Below the pieces are notes generated by a model. It saw only the letters and a program-made list of their open reading frames with translations. It did not search any database and was not told the DNA's origin. A stretch of DNA of 56,784 nucleotides from contig NZ_FNHV01000025.1 of the NCBI RefSeq assembly GCF_900103585.1, positions 1 to 56,784 on the forward strand, given 5' to 3'. Below, piece by piece: positions 33,789 to 42,384 of the stretch. The position numbers were made by a program, and so were the translations under genes. The DNA comes from Streptomyces sp. cf386. Its GTDB lineage: Bacteria > Actinomycetota > Actinomycetes > Streptomycetales > Streptomycetaceae. How positions within the stretch are numbered: position 1 is the first letter of the stretch; the number at the start of each line of letters is the position of its first letter.

Positions 33789-34166
33789 ATGTCGAAACAA
33801 GAGCTGGAGGTGCTCGGCCAGGACGCGGCCGACGCCTGCTGCGCCGGACTGGCCTCCGCCCCCCTGGACGAGGACCGGGCCGCCGAGCTGGCGAAGCTGT
33901 TCAAGGCCCTGGGCGACCCGGTGCGGCTGCGCCTGCTGTCGATGATCGCCTCACGGGACGGCGGCGAGGTCTGCGTCTGCGAGCTGACCCCGGACTTCGA
34001 ACTGTCCCAGCCGACGATCTCCCATCACCTCAAGCTCCTCCGCCAGGCCGGGCTCATCGACTGCGAGCGGCGGGGTACGTGGGTCTATTACTGGGTGCTG
34101 CCCGACACCCTCGACCGGCTCGCGCTCTTCCTGCGAACGCCGCAGGCCGCCGGGGCGCCCGCGTGA
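33789..34166 (+). CDS. arsR: ArsR-family arsenic-responsive repressor
   Basis: The product is 125 aa. The winged helix is at about residues 35-110, with LFKALGDPVRLRLLSMI and the recognition region LSQPTISHHLKLLRQAGLI. The metalloid site EVCVCEL has C62 and C64 at the start of the recognition module, as in E. coli-type ArsR; an additional CC pair at 17-18 could complete the site. As(III) binding would release it from the divergent promoter. Its TGA stop overlaps the GTG start of the aquaglyceroporin gene. Confidence 0.93.
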   Translation: MSKQELEVLGQDAADACCAGLASAPLDEDRAAELAKLFKALGDPVRLRLLSMIASRDGGEVCVCELTPDFELSQPTISHHLKLLRQAGLIDCERRGTWVYYWVLPDTLDRLALFLRTPQAAGAPA

Positions 34167-34909
34167 GCGCGCCGCTGGTCCGACGGGCGGCGGCCGAGGC
34201 CGTCGGCTCGGCCGCCCTGGTCGCGGTGGTGGTCGGCTCCGGCATCCAGGCCACCGAGCTGTCCCGTGACGTCGGAGTGCAGCTGCTCGCCAACTCGCTG
34301 GCCACCGTCTTCGGCCTGGGCGTGCTCATCACGCTCCTCGGCCCGGTCTCCGGCGCCCACTTCAATCCGGTGGTCACGCTCGCGGTCTGGTTCAGCGGCC
34401 GCCGGGGCGGGGACGGGCCGACGGGGCGGGACGTGGCCGCGTATGTTCCGGCCCAGGTCGTGGGAGCTGTCGGGGGCGCGCTGCTGGCCGACGCCATGTT
34501 CGCGAGACCGCTGGTCCAGTGGTCCACGCACGACCGCTCGGCCGGTCATCTGTGGCTCGGCGAGGTCGTCGCCACCGCCGGTCTCGTCCTCCTCGTCCTC
34601 GGCCTGACCCGCGTCGGCCGCGACCGACTCGCTCCCGTGGCGGTGGCCTCGTACATCGGCGCCGCCTACTGGTTCACGTCGTCCACGTCCTTCGCCAACC
34701 CCGCCGTGACGGTCGGCCGCGCCTTCACCGACACGTTCGCGGGGATCGCGCCGGCCTCGGTCGGCGGGTTGGTGGCGGCGCAGTTGGTCGGGGGCGTGCT
34801 CGGACTGGCGCTGGTGGCGGGGGTGTTCGGGCGGCGGGGGACGGCCGTACGGGCGAAGGTCCCCGCTAGCCGGGAGGCTTCCGGCACCACCGCACCCACG
34901 CTGCCCTGA
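34163..34909 (+). CDS. arsenic-operon aquaglyceroporin (AqpS-like MIP channel)
   Basis: The product is 248 aa with six membrane helices and the two pore motifs: NPV in HFNPVVTLA (68-70) and NPA in FANPAVTVGR (179-181). The GTG start overlaps the arsR stop (GTGA), so translation is coupled. In an arsR-channel-arsC order such a MIP channel stands in for ArsB/Acr3: ArsC makes As(III) inside the cell and the neutral As(OH)3 leaves by diffusion, as established for Sinorhizobium AqpS. No Acr3 or ArsB gene is present here. The first NPA motif is altered to NPV. Confidence 0.88.
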   Translation: MSAPLVRRAAAEAVGSAALVAVVVGSGIQATELSRDVGVQLLANSLATVFGLGVLITLLGPVSGAHFNPVVTLAVWFSGRRGGDGPTGRDVAAYVPAQVVGAVGGALLADAMFARPLVQWSTHDRSAGHLWLGEVVATAGLVLLVLGLTRVGRDRLAPVAVASYIGAAYWFTSSTSFANPAVTVGRAFTDTFAGIAPASVGGLVAAQLVGGVLGLALVAGVFGRRGTAVRAKVPASREASGTTAPTLP

Positions 34910-34976
34910 GCCACGGCCGACCGCCAACCGCGACCGACGACCACGACCGCCCGGAACGAAACAGAAGGCCACCGTC

Positions 34977-35411
34977 ATGAGCACCCACACACCCGCCGAG
35001 CGCCCCTCCGTCCTCTTCGTCTGCGTCCACAACGCCGGCCGGTCCCAGATGGCCGCCGCCTTCCTCACCCACCTCGCCGGAGACGCGGTCGAGGTCCGGT
35101 CGGCCGGGTCGGCGCCAGCGCAGACGGTGAACCCCGCGGTCGTGGAGGCGATGCGGGAAGGCGGTGTCGACATCTCCGCGGAGATCCCGAAGATGCTGAC
35201 GATCGAGGCGGTCCGGGCGTCCCCCGTGGTGATCACCATGGGCTGCGGCGACACCTGCCCCGTCTTCCCCGGCAAGACCTACCTGGACTGGACGCTGGAC
35301 GACCCCGCAGGTCAGGGCGTGGACGCCGTACGGCCGATCCGGGACGAGATCGAGCGCCGGGTGCGGGGCCTACTGGCCGACCTCGGCGTGCCCACCACTA
35401 CGACTCACTGA
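34977..35411 (+). CDS. arsC: arsenate reductase ArsC, LMW-phosphatase fold
   Basis: The product is 144 aa. The P-loop CVHNAGRS has the nucleophile C16 and R22 (Cx5R). The downstream cysteines C90 and C94 in TMGCGDTCPVFPGK are the redox relay positions of this class. In actinobacteria this type can use mycothiol and mycoredoxin; which reductant applies here is not shown. It reduces arsenate to arsenite. The ATG follows GAAGG at moderate spacing, 67 bp after the channel gene, same operon. Its 3' end overlaps the convergent MFS gene by 14 bp. Confidence 0.93.
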   Translation: MSTHTPAERPSVLFVCVHNAGRSQMAAAFLTHLAGDAVEVRSAGSAPAQTVNPAVVEAMREGGVDISAEIPKMLTIEAVRASPVVITMGCGDTCPVFPGKTYLDWTLDDPAGQGVDAVRPIRDEIERRVRGLLADLGVPTTTTH

Positions 35412-36636
35412 CGGCAACGGCGGAGGCGGAGAGGAGCGTCGCGGCGGTGAGGCTGCCCCAGAGGGCGGTCGGGCCGTGCGGGGCGAGGGCGGTGATGACC
35501 GTCGGGGAGACGGCGAGGCCGAACCCCGTGGAGAACTCGAAGCGGGCGAGGGTACGTCCCAGCACCTGGGCCGGAGCCAGGGCGGTGACGAGCGCGGTGG
35601 CGCTGCCGGCGTAGATGATCTCGCCGAGCGTGCAGACCACGGACACCGCGGCGACGGCCGGGGCACCCCAGCCGTGTCCCAGCGAGGTGGCCGCGAGGAA
35701 ACCGAGGTAGGACACGGCGAGTACGACACCGGCGAGAGCCATCACGTTCCGTCGGGAGTAGCGGGACATCAGGACGGTGACCGGAACCTGCAGGGTGACC
35801 ACCAGCACCGTGTTGGCCACGAAGATGGCCGCCGACCACACCGGGGACGCGTGCAACTGGGTCACCAGGATCAGCGGGAGCGCGATCTCGGGGACATTGA
35901 GACAGAAGACGTAGACCACGTTGGCGGCCAGCAGCGCGCGCATCCGAGGTGCGGGCTCGTCGGCCCGGTCCTCGGCCGGGGTGGCGGCCGGACGCGCGTG
36001 CAGACGGACCGACCACGCCAGGGCCGCCGCGGCGAGATAGGCGAGCCCGGTGACGGCCGCCAGCGCCTGCAACGCGGTGGTGCCGCCCGCCAGGCACACG
36101 GTGGCGATGAGCGCGCCGACGCCCAGCCCGGCGTTGCGCAGGGCGCGGCCTCCCGCGAGAGCGGCGTCGCGTTCCCGGCCGTGGGCGACCGTGGCCACGA
36201 GAGCCGCGTGGGCGGCCGGCCAGGCCTGGTTGCCGATGCCGAGGAAGAGCGCAGCAGTCCCGAACAACCAGACGTGCCCCGCCGGGGTGGCCAACAGCAG
36301 CGCCACGCCCAGCACCCGCACCAGCATCGACGCCGCCACGACCGTGCTGCGGGCGCCCCGGTCCAGCCAGCGGCCCACCGCGGGCATGCACAGCAGCCCT
36401 GCGACGATGCCGACCGTCATGGCGATACCGGTGGCCGGCGCGGACAGCCGCAGCACCGTCACCCCGTAGAGCAGCAGAAAGGGCCGTAGCAGGCCCGTGC
36501 CGAGCGCGTCCACGGCGAGGGCGACGGCGTAGCGGGGGCCGCCCGAGGCACGGACGAGGGCACGGGGCCGGATCTTGGCGGTGTCGGTGGTGTCGTGGGC
36601 ATCGTGGGCGTCGTCGGTGTCGGTGGTGGTTGCCAT
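35398..36636 (-). CDS. MFS transporter, 12 TM
   Basis: The product is about 412 aa, with two sets of six hydrophobic helices separated by a charged loop near residue 205 (TPAEDRADEPAPRM). The first loop has the MFS A-like motif GRWLDRGARSTV. The N-terminus is acidic and low-complexity (TTTDTDDAHDAHDTTD). I chose the ATG at 36636; there is no clear ribosome-binding site, and the frame stays open 12 codons upstream across the operator edge. It is divergent from an ArsR-type regulator with a 29-bp perfect inverted repeat between them, so expression is probably ligand-induced. Despite lying beside the ars genes, it has no known arsenic-transporter signature. Confidence 0.88.
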   Translation of the reverse strand: MATTTDTDDAHDAHDTTDTAKIRPRALVRASGGPRYAVALAVDALGTGLLRPFLLLYGVTVLRLSAPATGIAMTVGIVAGLLCMPAVGRWLDRGARSTVVAASMLVRVLGVALLLATPAGHVWLFGTAALFLGIGNQAWPAAHAALVATVAHGRERDAALAGGRALRNAGLGVGALIATVCLAGGTTALQALAAVTGLAYLAAAALAWSVRLHARPAATPAEDRADEPAPRMRALLAANVVYVFCLNVPEIALPLILVTQLHASPVWSAAIFVANTVLVVTLQVPVTVLMSRYSRRNVMALAGVVLAVSYLGFLAATSLGHGWGAPAVAAVSVVCTLGEIIYAGSATALVTALAPAQVLGRTLARFEFSTGFGLAVSPTVITALAPHGPTALWGSLTAATLLSASAVAVSES

Positions 36637-36671
36637 GGCGGCAACAGTGCGGTCGACCGCCGGGCCGGCCA

Positions 36672-36700
36672 CGTCGGTTGACGGACACCGTCAACCGACG
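36672..36700. promoter_or_regulatory. 29-bp perfect inverted repeat, operator of the ArsR-type regulator
   Basis: CGTCGGTTGACGG-ACA-CCGTCAACCGACG is a perfect 13+3+13 inverted repeat, 35 bp before the regulator start and 35 bp before the MFS start on the other strand. It contains TTGAC on both strands, so a bound dimer could block both -35 elements. Confidence 0.8.
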
Positions 36701-36735
36701 CCGTCGCCCGCCCTCCGGCCAGCGATGATGAACGG

Positions 36736-37821
36736 ATGACGCTGCGCATCGACATCAGCGGCCTGCCGTCCGAGCGACTGCGGTTCGCCGCCTCCCCGCT
36801 GGCCGAGCTGACCGCGATGCTGCATGTGCTGGCCGAACCCGGGCATCATCCGCAGCACGCCGACTGGGCCGGGGACGTCTGGGCCGCGCTGCCGCCGGAG
36901 CTGGCCGAGCGGCTCAGGGAGGCGGAGTTCCTCTGGCGTTCCTCACAGGCCGACTTCCTGTTCCCCGCCCGGCCCCGGCCGACCCTCGCCGAGGAGTTGG
37001 ACGACGTGGACCGCATCGACGACGAGACGTATGTGACCGCCGCGCTCGTCACCACGTGCGGCGGCAACCGGGTCCGCCTCGCCGTACCGTCACCGCTGAC
37101 CGACGCGACCGCACGCGAACGGGCCCTGGACCTGGCCCAGGCCCGCGGCGCCCGGCAAGAGGCCTTCTCGGAGCGGCTGTTGGCGGACCCGGCCGCGGTG
37201 CGGGCACGGGTGCGCCACACCCTCGAACAATGCGCCGAGGCCTTCTTCGACACCGCATGGGCGGGCGTCGCCGTGCGGCTCGCCACCGATCTGCGCCTGA
37301 AGAACGACCTGTTGAAGCGCCAGGGCATGGCGGCGGCCCTCGCCTCGGTCTCCGGCGCGGTCGCCCTGGCACCGGACGGCGACTGCATCGTCGTGGACAA
37401 ACTCCAGGACAAGGCGACCGCCGCCCACGGCACCGGGGTCACCTTCATCCCCAGCGTCTTCGGCAACCCGCACCTGGTGGTGGTCCACGCGCCCGGATGG
37501 CAGCCGGTGGTGCAGTACCCCGTGGCCGAGCCGAGTCCGGCGGAACCGGTGTCGCTGGAGACGGTCACGCTACGGCTGGCGGCACTCTCCCATCCGATCC
37601 GGCTACGACTGCTGCGCACCCTGGCCCGCGGCCCGCACACCACCGGCGAACTCGCCCACACCTGGGAACTCTCACCCCCGGAGGTCTCCCGCCACCTCGC
37701 CGTCCTGCGCCGCGCGGGCCTGCTCACGGCCCGCCGCAACGGTCGCTACGTCCGTCACACCCTCGATCTGCCCGCTCTGACGGCGCTGGGTACGGACCTG
37801 TTGGCGGCCGTACTGCGCTGA
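36736..37821 (+). CDS. ArsR-type HTH regulator with large N-terminal domain (DUF5937-like)
   Basis: The product is 361 aa. The winged helix is C-terminal, at about residues 270-345: LRLAALSHPIRLRLLRTL, then LSPPEVSRHLAVLRRAGLL and the wing RRNGRYVRHTL. The first ~260 residues are a domain common in Streptomyces ArsR-like regulators (LRFAASPLAELTAMLHVLA) and presumably bind an effector. It lacks the CxC metalloid site of true ArsR. The ATG at 36736 is 35 bp from the perfect inverted repeat. It ends 5 bp before the convergent DUF2236 gene. Confidence 0.85.
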   Translation: MTLRIDISGLPSERLRFAASPLAELTAMLHVLAEPGHHPQHADWAGDVWAALPPELAERLREAEFLWRSSQADFLFPARPRPTLAEELDDVDRIDDETYVTAALVTTCGGNRVRLAVPSPLTDATARERALDLAQARGARQEAFSERLLADPAAVRARVRHTLEQCAEAFFDTAWAGVAVRLATDLRLKNDLLKRQGMAAALASVSGAVALAPDGDCIVVDKLQDKATAAHGTGVTFIPSVFGNPHLVVVHAPGWQPVVQYPVAEPSPAEPVSLETVTLRLAALSHPIRLRLLRTLARGPHTTGELAHTWELSPPEVSRHLAVLRRAGLLTARRNGRYVRHTLDLPALTALGTDLLAAVLR

Positions 37822-37826
37822 GCCGA

Positions 37827-38888
37827 CTAGGCGAGCGGTCCCAGGATCTCCTGGGACTCGATGAGCCCCTGCTCGCTGGGAGCCTCGCCGGCACCGAAGA
37901 CGCGGGCGGCCTGCCGGGCCCGGAATTCGAGGTGGGCTTCGGCGGGCTTGGCGTAACCGTGGCGGGCGCGGGCTTCCGCGGGTGTCAGTACTTCCTCGGT
38001 ACGGGGAGGAATGCCGAGCTTCATGGGCGCGATCACCGGGACCGTCGACGGCGAAAGCATTGCTATCAGGCGCAGTTCGAGCCGGGGCGCGAGATGGACG
38101 AGCGCGAAGGCGGCCTTCATGACGGGCACGATGAGCGCGTCGAGGAGGCGTGACTGCCGGATCCCCGCGAGCTCGCGCATCCAGCGCGGCATGGTGGCGA
38201 GCGTGGCGATCCGCTGGGCCCTCGCGACAGCCAGGGTCGCCGGCTTCGCCCACCACGGCGCCGGTGGAAGGACGAGCTCGCTCCTGAGCAGGTGGTTCAT
38301 GGCCTGGCGGGCGATCGGACTGGCGGACAGCTGCGGGCGCATCCGCTCGAAGTACGCCCGGACGCCGTCACGGTCACGGGGGATGTCGTCGGGGGAACAC
38401 GTCTGCAACTCCGCGGCGAGGGCGCATGCCGCCCAGTACTCCTTCTCCTCCTGCGCGGTGAGCTTCCCGGGCCCGTACTTCTCGTACGCGTAGAGGATCG
38501 AGTGCCAGCCGGTGAGCTGGATCCACAGCTGCGAGGCGGGGTCGTTGGCGTCGTAGGTCCCACCGCCGTACGGCAGCTGCCCGATCGCCTTGGAATGGAC
38601 CTTGACCAGGATGTCCGCGGCCTTGCACACCTCCCGCGAACCGGCGAAGGCCACCATCGCGAAGTACCGCAGGGTCCGGTCGTAGCGGGTGCGGGAGCGC
38701 TGGTAGATGCCCTGGGTCGCGTGGACGGCGGCCACCAGCGGCGGGTCGAGTTCCTCGACGACCACGGCTCGCTGGAAACCCACGGTCGGCGCCGTCGGAT
38801 AGCTCCACACCTTCCACACCACAGATCCCGGACCGAAGAAGCCGTAGTCCTCGTGCGGTTCGACCTCGCCACGCTTCAGCTTCGCCAT
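37827..38888 (-). CDS. DUF2236 / MpaB-type oxygenase-like protein
   Basis: The product is 353 aa, mostly helical. Family patterns are DYGFFGPGSVVWKVWSYP at the start, HATQGIYQRSRTRYDRTLRY, the helix KVHSKAIGQLP with a candidate haem/metal histidine, and LWIQLTGWHSILYAYEKYG. Relatives include the latex-clearing protein Lcp and fungal MpaB, which cleave polyprenyl chains oxidatively; most DUF2236 members are uncharacterised. GAGGAG lies 6 bp before the ATG. It is divergent from the TetR gene, which probably controls it. Its possible polyprenyl link is notable given the prenyl synthase 8 kb away, but that is speculation. Confidence 0.8.
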   Translation of the reverse strand: MAKLKRGEVEPHEDYGFFGPGSVVWKVWSYPTAPTVGFQRAVVVEELDPPLVAAVHATQGIYQRSRTRYDRTLRYFAMVAFAGSREVCKAADILVKVHSKAIGQLPYGGGTYDANDPASQLWIQLTGWHSILYAYEKYGPGKLTAQEEKEYWAACALAAELQTCSPDDIPRDRDGVRAYFERMRPQLSASPIARQAMNHLLRSELVLPPAPWWAKPATLAVARAQRIATLATMPRWMRELAGIRQSRLLDALIVPVMKAAFALVHLAPRLELRLIAMLSPSTVPVIAPMKLGIPPRTEEVLTPAEARARHGYAKPAEAHLEFRARQAARVFGAGEAPSEQGLIESQEILGPLA

Positions 38889-38950
38889 GGAGCCGCTCCT
38901 CGTGCGCCTGCGGCGTGCGTCGTCGCCGCGGCCGTCGTCATCGTCCTCAA

Positions 38951-38991
38951 TTACGACACTGCTGTCTTAATTTAAGACACAGATGTCGTAA
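38951..38991. promoter_or_regulatory. 41-bp concentric palindrome, TetR operator and probable leaderless promoter
   Basis: An inner perfect palindrome TGTCTTAA-T-TTAAGACA (38963-38979) and an outer pair TTACGACA (38951-38958) / TGTCGTAA (38984-38991) share the same centre (38971), the geometry for two TetR dimers. TAAACT at 38989-38994 ends 6 bp before the GTG at 39001, so the regulator mRNA may be leaderless and self-repressed. Confidence 0.75.
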
Positions 38992-39000
38992 ACTGCCAAG

Positions 39001-39717
39001 GTGCCAGCGCCCCCCTCTTCCCCCTCTTCTCCCTCCTCGCCGGACAGGCCACGCAAGCGGCGCCCCTACGCCCCGCGCGTCCCGATCGAGCAACGCCGCG
39101 AGCAACTGCTCGACGCGGCCCTCGCCGTGATCGTGAGCGACGGCTACGACCGGGTCTCCATCGACGCCATCGCGAAGAGGGCCGATGTCGCCCGGTCGGT
39201 GGTCTACGGCGCCTATGAGAATCTCGACGCCCTGCTGACCGCCCTGCTCGACCGCCAAGAGGCACGCGCCTTCGAACGGCTGCTGGCAACGATCCCCAGC
39301 GCGGAGGCCCTACGTGACCCCGCCGGTTTCGCCTCCGAGGCACTGCGCCGGATGTCCGCGATGCTCCACGAGGACCCGGACACCTGGCGACTCATCCTGC
39401 TGCCCCCGGGCAACATGCCCACGGCCGTCCGCGACCGCATCGAGGCGGACAGGGAACGGTTCCGGCTCCGGGTCGAGCAATGGATCTCCCTCGCCCTGAC
39501 CGACCGGAGCATCCCGAAAGACGATTCGCGACCGGATCCCCAACGTGACCCACACCTCGCCCCACAACTCGACCCGCAGGTCCTCGCCCACGCACTCGTC
39601 GCCTGCGCGGAACACTTCGGCCGCCTGGCCCTCACGGATCCCGGCAGGTTCGACGCTTCACGCCTGGTCGGCCAAGTACAGCTGGTCCTCGGCGTCATCT
39701 GGCCGCCGACGCACTGA
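39001..39717 (+). CDS. TetR-family regulator
   Basis: The product is 238 aa. A Pro/Ser/Arg-rich lead of ~28 residues precedes the HTH at about 32-80 (LLDAALAVIVSDGYDRVSID, then ADVARSVVYGAYENLDAL). The ligand domain is helical. The GTG at 39001 has only AAGG close by. The divergent DUF2236 gene shares the palindromic operator and is the likely target. It ends 26 bp before the LysR gene that converges on it. Confidence 0.87.
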   Translation: MPAPPSSPSSPSSPDRPRKRRPYAPRVPIEQRREQLLDAALAVIVSDGYDRVSIDAIAKRADVARSVVYGAYENLDALLTALLDRQEARAFERLLATIPSAEALRDPAGFASEALRRMSAMLHEDPDTWRLILLPPGNMPTAVRDRIEADRERFRLRVEQWISLALTDRSIPKDDSRPDPQRDPHLAPQLDPQVLAHALVACAEHFGRLALTDPGRFDASRLVGQVQLVLGVIWPPTH

Positions 39718-39743
39718 CCGCACCGCCGCCGCGCACCGGGAGA

Positions 39744-40670
39744 TCAGCCCGGTACCGCTCTCCTCGGATCGGCCGGAGCCATGTCCCGTGCGATCTCGCG
39801 AGCCATGGACCCGAAGAGTTCTATCGTCCTGCGATTGCTGCCGTCGGACCGCCACATCAGGCCGTACCGCAGCGGCTTGTCCCCCTCCACCGGGACGTAG
39901 GAGATGCCGGGACGGCTGAGGTAGAGAGCGATGTGAGCGCCCGTCAGGATGGCTCCCTTGCCGCCCGCGACGAGTGTCAGTGCCTCCTGGAGGCTGGTGA
40001 TGGACGGCCCCTGCTCGATCGGCCTGCCGCTGGGGGTGTGCGCCGGCAGCTGGTGCTCCAGCCAGTACTCCGGGATGTCGCCCGCGATCGTCAGCAAGGG
40101 CACGTCGGCCAGATCCTCGAGCGTCACGGTGTTCCGTCCGGCCAGGGGATGCCCGGCCGCGACGGCCAGCACCCTGTCCTCGGTGAGGAGGGTCGGTCCA
40201 CGGGTCAGGTCGTCCTCGCGCACGGGAAAGTCCGTCAGCTGAAGGTCGAAATCGCCCTTGCGCAGCATTCCGTACGGATCGGAGAGCGGCACCTCGCACA
40301 CCTCGACGGCGAGTTCGGGATGGGCGGTACGCAGCTTCTCGGTCGCCTTCATCACCATCTCCCCCGCCAAGGGCGTGGAGAAGCCGACGTGCAGGACTCC
40401 CTCGGTGCCGCGGGCCGACGCGACGGCCCGGGCCAGGGCGTCCTCGATGCCGCGGTAGTGCGGTTCGAGGTCGTCACGGAGACGGCTGCCCAGGCCGGTG
40501 AGGGCCACCCGCCGACTGGTGCGCGTGAACAAGGGCGCTCCGACACGGCGTTCCAGCCGCTGGATGAGCTGACTCACCCGGGCACGGGAGAGATGCAGCC
40601 GGGCGGCGGTACGGCCGAAGTGCAGTTCCTCGGCCAGGACGAGAAAGCAGCCGAGTTCGTTCTGGTCCAC
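39744..40670 (-). CDS. LysR-family regulator
   Basis: The product is about 308 aa, normal LysR length. The N-terminal winged HTH has LVLAEELHFGRTAARLHLSR and VSQLIQRLERRVGAPLFTR. The C-terminal two-lobe effector domain starts near 88 (VLHVGFSTPLAGEMV). I chose the GTG at 40670 (VDQNELGCFLV) because GGAGG is 5 bp upstream and LysR proteins normally begin this close to the HTH; ATGs at 40697 and further up are open but unsupported. It is divergent from the DHA2-type MFS gene, the usual LysR target arrangement. Confidence 0.88.
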   Translation of the reverse strand: MDQNELGCFLVLAEELHFGRTAARLHLSRARVSQLIQRLERRVGAPLFTRTSRRVALTGLGSRLRDDLEPHYRGIEDALARAVASARGTEGVLHVGFSTPLAGEMVMKATEKLRTAHPELAVEVCEVPLSDPYGMLRKGDFDLQLTDFPVREDDLTRGPTLLTEDRVLAVAAGHPLAGRNTVTLEDLADVPLLTIAGDIPEYWLEHQLPAHTPSGRPIEQGPSITSLQEALTLVAGGKGAILTGAHIALYLSRPGISYVPVEGDKPLRYGLMWRSDGSNRRTIELFGSMAREIARDMAPADPRRAVPG

Positions 40671-40698
40671 GTACGCCTCCGGGACACGTGCGGACATG

Positions 40699-40752
40699 GA
40701 TCGGTTGGCATTCGATCGGTTGGCATTCGGATCGGTAGGGCATCGGATCGGT
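40699..40752. repeat. four direct GATCGGT repeats at 15-16 bp spacing
   Basis: GATCGGT occurs at 40699, 40714, 40730 and 40746, embedded in TTGGCATTC-like spacers, in the LysR/MFS intergenic region. The even 15-16 bp period differs from the usual LysR T-N11-A box. It may be an iterated binding site or a simple tandem expansion. A similar 15-bp array is at 52541-52600. Confidence 0.7.
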
Positions 40753-40859
40753 AAGCCTGGCTGACCGAACGTTGCGATCATCGCTGTTGTTCCCGGCCGG
40801 ACGCTGCCGAAGGCTTGAGGCACCGACAACACCCCCTACTCCGGAAGGAGTTGATCGTC

Positions 40860-42365
40860 GTGCGTGCCTCGATCGCTGCGGGCGGGCTGAGCACCCGCAA
40901 GTGGGGCATCCTGCTCGTGCTGTGCGGCGCGATCTTCCTCGAAGGCATCGATGTGGCCATGCTCAATGTGGCCCTGCCGTCGATCCGCGCCGACCTCGGA
41001 CTGCCCACCGGTGAGCTCCAGTGGGTGATGAGCGCCTACGTCCTCGGCTACGGCGGCTTCATGCTCCTCGGCGGACGGGCGGCAGATCTGTTCGGACGCC
41101 GTCAGATGTTCGTCTTCTGGCTCGCCGTCTTCCTGCTGTTCTCCGGACTCGGCGGCCTCGCCACCGAAGGCTGGATGCTCATCCTCGCCCGGTTCATCAC
41201 GGGCGTCGCCGCGGCCTTCATGACTCCGGCGGGCCTGTCCATCATCACCACGAGCTTCGCCGAAGGGCCGGAGCGGAACAAGGCACTGCTCGTCTACTCG
41301 GGCACCGCCGCAGGAGGCTTCACGGTCGGCCTGGTCACCGGCGGGCTGCTCACCGCCGTCGACTGGCGGTGGGTCTTCTTCGCCCCGGTCGTCCTCTCCT
41401 TCCTCATCCTGGTCGCGGCCCTCGTGTTCGTCCCCAAGTCGGCGCGCCCCGACAGATCCGGTCAGCGGGTCGACGCGGCCGGCGCGCTCACCGTCACCGC
41501 CGCCCTGGTCCTGATCGTGCTGGGGGTCGAGCGTGCGGCCCACGCCGGGATCGCCGTCAGCGTCGGCACGCTGCTGGCCGGGCTGGCGTTCCTGGCAGCC
41601 TTCCTCCTCATCGAACGGCGTTCCGCGGAGCCCCTGGTACGCCTGGGTATCTTCCGCAACGGCGCCCTGGTGCGAGCGAACCTCTCGGCGATGCTGTTCG
41701 CCGCCGGCTTCTTCGGCTTCCAGTTCCTCGTGGTCCTCTACCTCCAGGAACTGCGCGGCTGGTCAACCCTGCAGACGAGCTTCGCGATGCTGATCATCGG
41801 CATCGACGCGATCCTTTCGCCGACCCTCACCCCACGGCTGGTCACCCGCTTCGGAAACGCCAAGGTGATCTTCGGCGGCCTCCTGCTCGCGATGCTCTCC
41901 TACGGGCTGTTCCTCCCGGTGGGAGCGGACTGGAGCTACGCGGTGATGTTTCCGAGCCTGCTGATCCTCGGCCTCGCCTTCTCCCTGGCATACGGCCCGC
42001 TCACCATCGTCGCCACGGAGGGAATCGCGGAGGAGGAGCAAGGACTCGCCGGCGGTCTCCTCTACACCGCGTTCCAGTTCGGTGCGGCCCTCGGCCTCTC
42101 CGCCGCCACCGCCGTCACCGTGGCCACCCCCCATACACAGACTCCCGCCGCCCTGCTGGACGGTTATCGAGCCGGCCTGCTCGTCCCGTTCGCGGCAGCC
42201 GTCCTCGCCGCAGCCATCGGCGCCTTCGGCCTACGGTCCCAGCGGGGAGGCACACCGCACACGGAGCCGGACGCCGCGGCCGAGGGAATGGACGCCCCCG
42301 CCTCCTCCGTCTCACCCGTCTCCCTCGCCTCTCCCGTCTCTCCCAACTCCCCCGTCTCCCACTGA
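40860..42365 (+). CDS. DHA2-type (EmrB/QacA) MFS drug exporter, 14 TM
   Basis: The product is about 501 aa with 14 hydrophobic segments, consistent with DHA2. Early motifs are FLEGIDVAMLNVALPSI (the D/N-containing helix 1 motif), the A-like loop GGRAADLFGRRQMFV and the helix-5 drug-export motif SGTAAGGFTVGLVTGG. The C-terminus is a low-complexity Ser/Pro/Val tail (SPVSLASPVSPNSPVS). The GTG at 40860 has GGAAGGAG 10 bp upstream. It is probably induced through the divergent LysR protein. It is followed by the remnant of a second operon gene. Confidence 0.88.
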   Translation: MRASIAAGGLSTRKWGILLVLCGAIFLEGIDVAMLNVALPSIRADLGLPTGELQWVMSAYVLGYGGFMLLGGRAADLFGRRQMFVFWLAVFLLFSGLGGLATEGWMLILARFITGVAAAFMTPAGLSIITTSFAEGPERNKALLVYSGTAAGGFTVGLVTGGLLTAVDWRWVFFAPVVLSFLILVAALVFVPKSARPDRSGQRVDAAGALTVTAALVLIVLGVERAAHAGIAVSVGTLLAGLAFLAAFLLIERRSAEPLVRLGIFRNGALVRANLSAMLFAAGFFGFQFLVVLYLQELRGWSTLQTSFAMLIIGIDAILSPTLTPRLVTRFGNAKVIFGGLLLAMLSYGLFLPVGADWSYAVMFPSLLILGLAFSLAYGPLTIVATEGIAEEEQGLAGGLLYTAFQFGAALGLSAATAVTVATPHTQTPAALLDGYRAGLLVPFAAAVLAAAIGAFGLRSQRGGTPHTEPDAAAEGMDAPASSVSPVSLASPVSPNSPVSH

Positions 42366-42384
42366 CCCTGGAAAGGACAGGCTC

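Noticed and set aside
35398..36636. MFS gene beside arsC as an arsenite exporter (ArsJ- or ArsP-like)
   Set aside because: It belongs to the divergent pair with its own non-metal ArsR-type regulator and operator, is convergent to arsC, and shows no arsenic-transporter signature.
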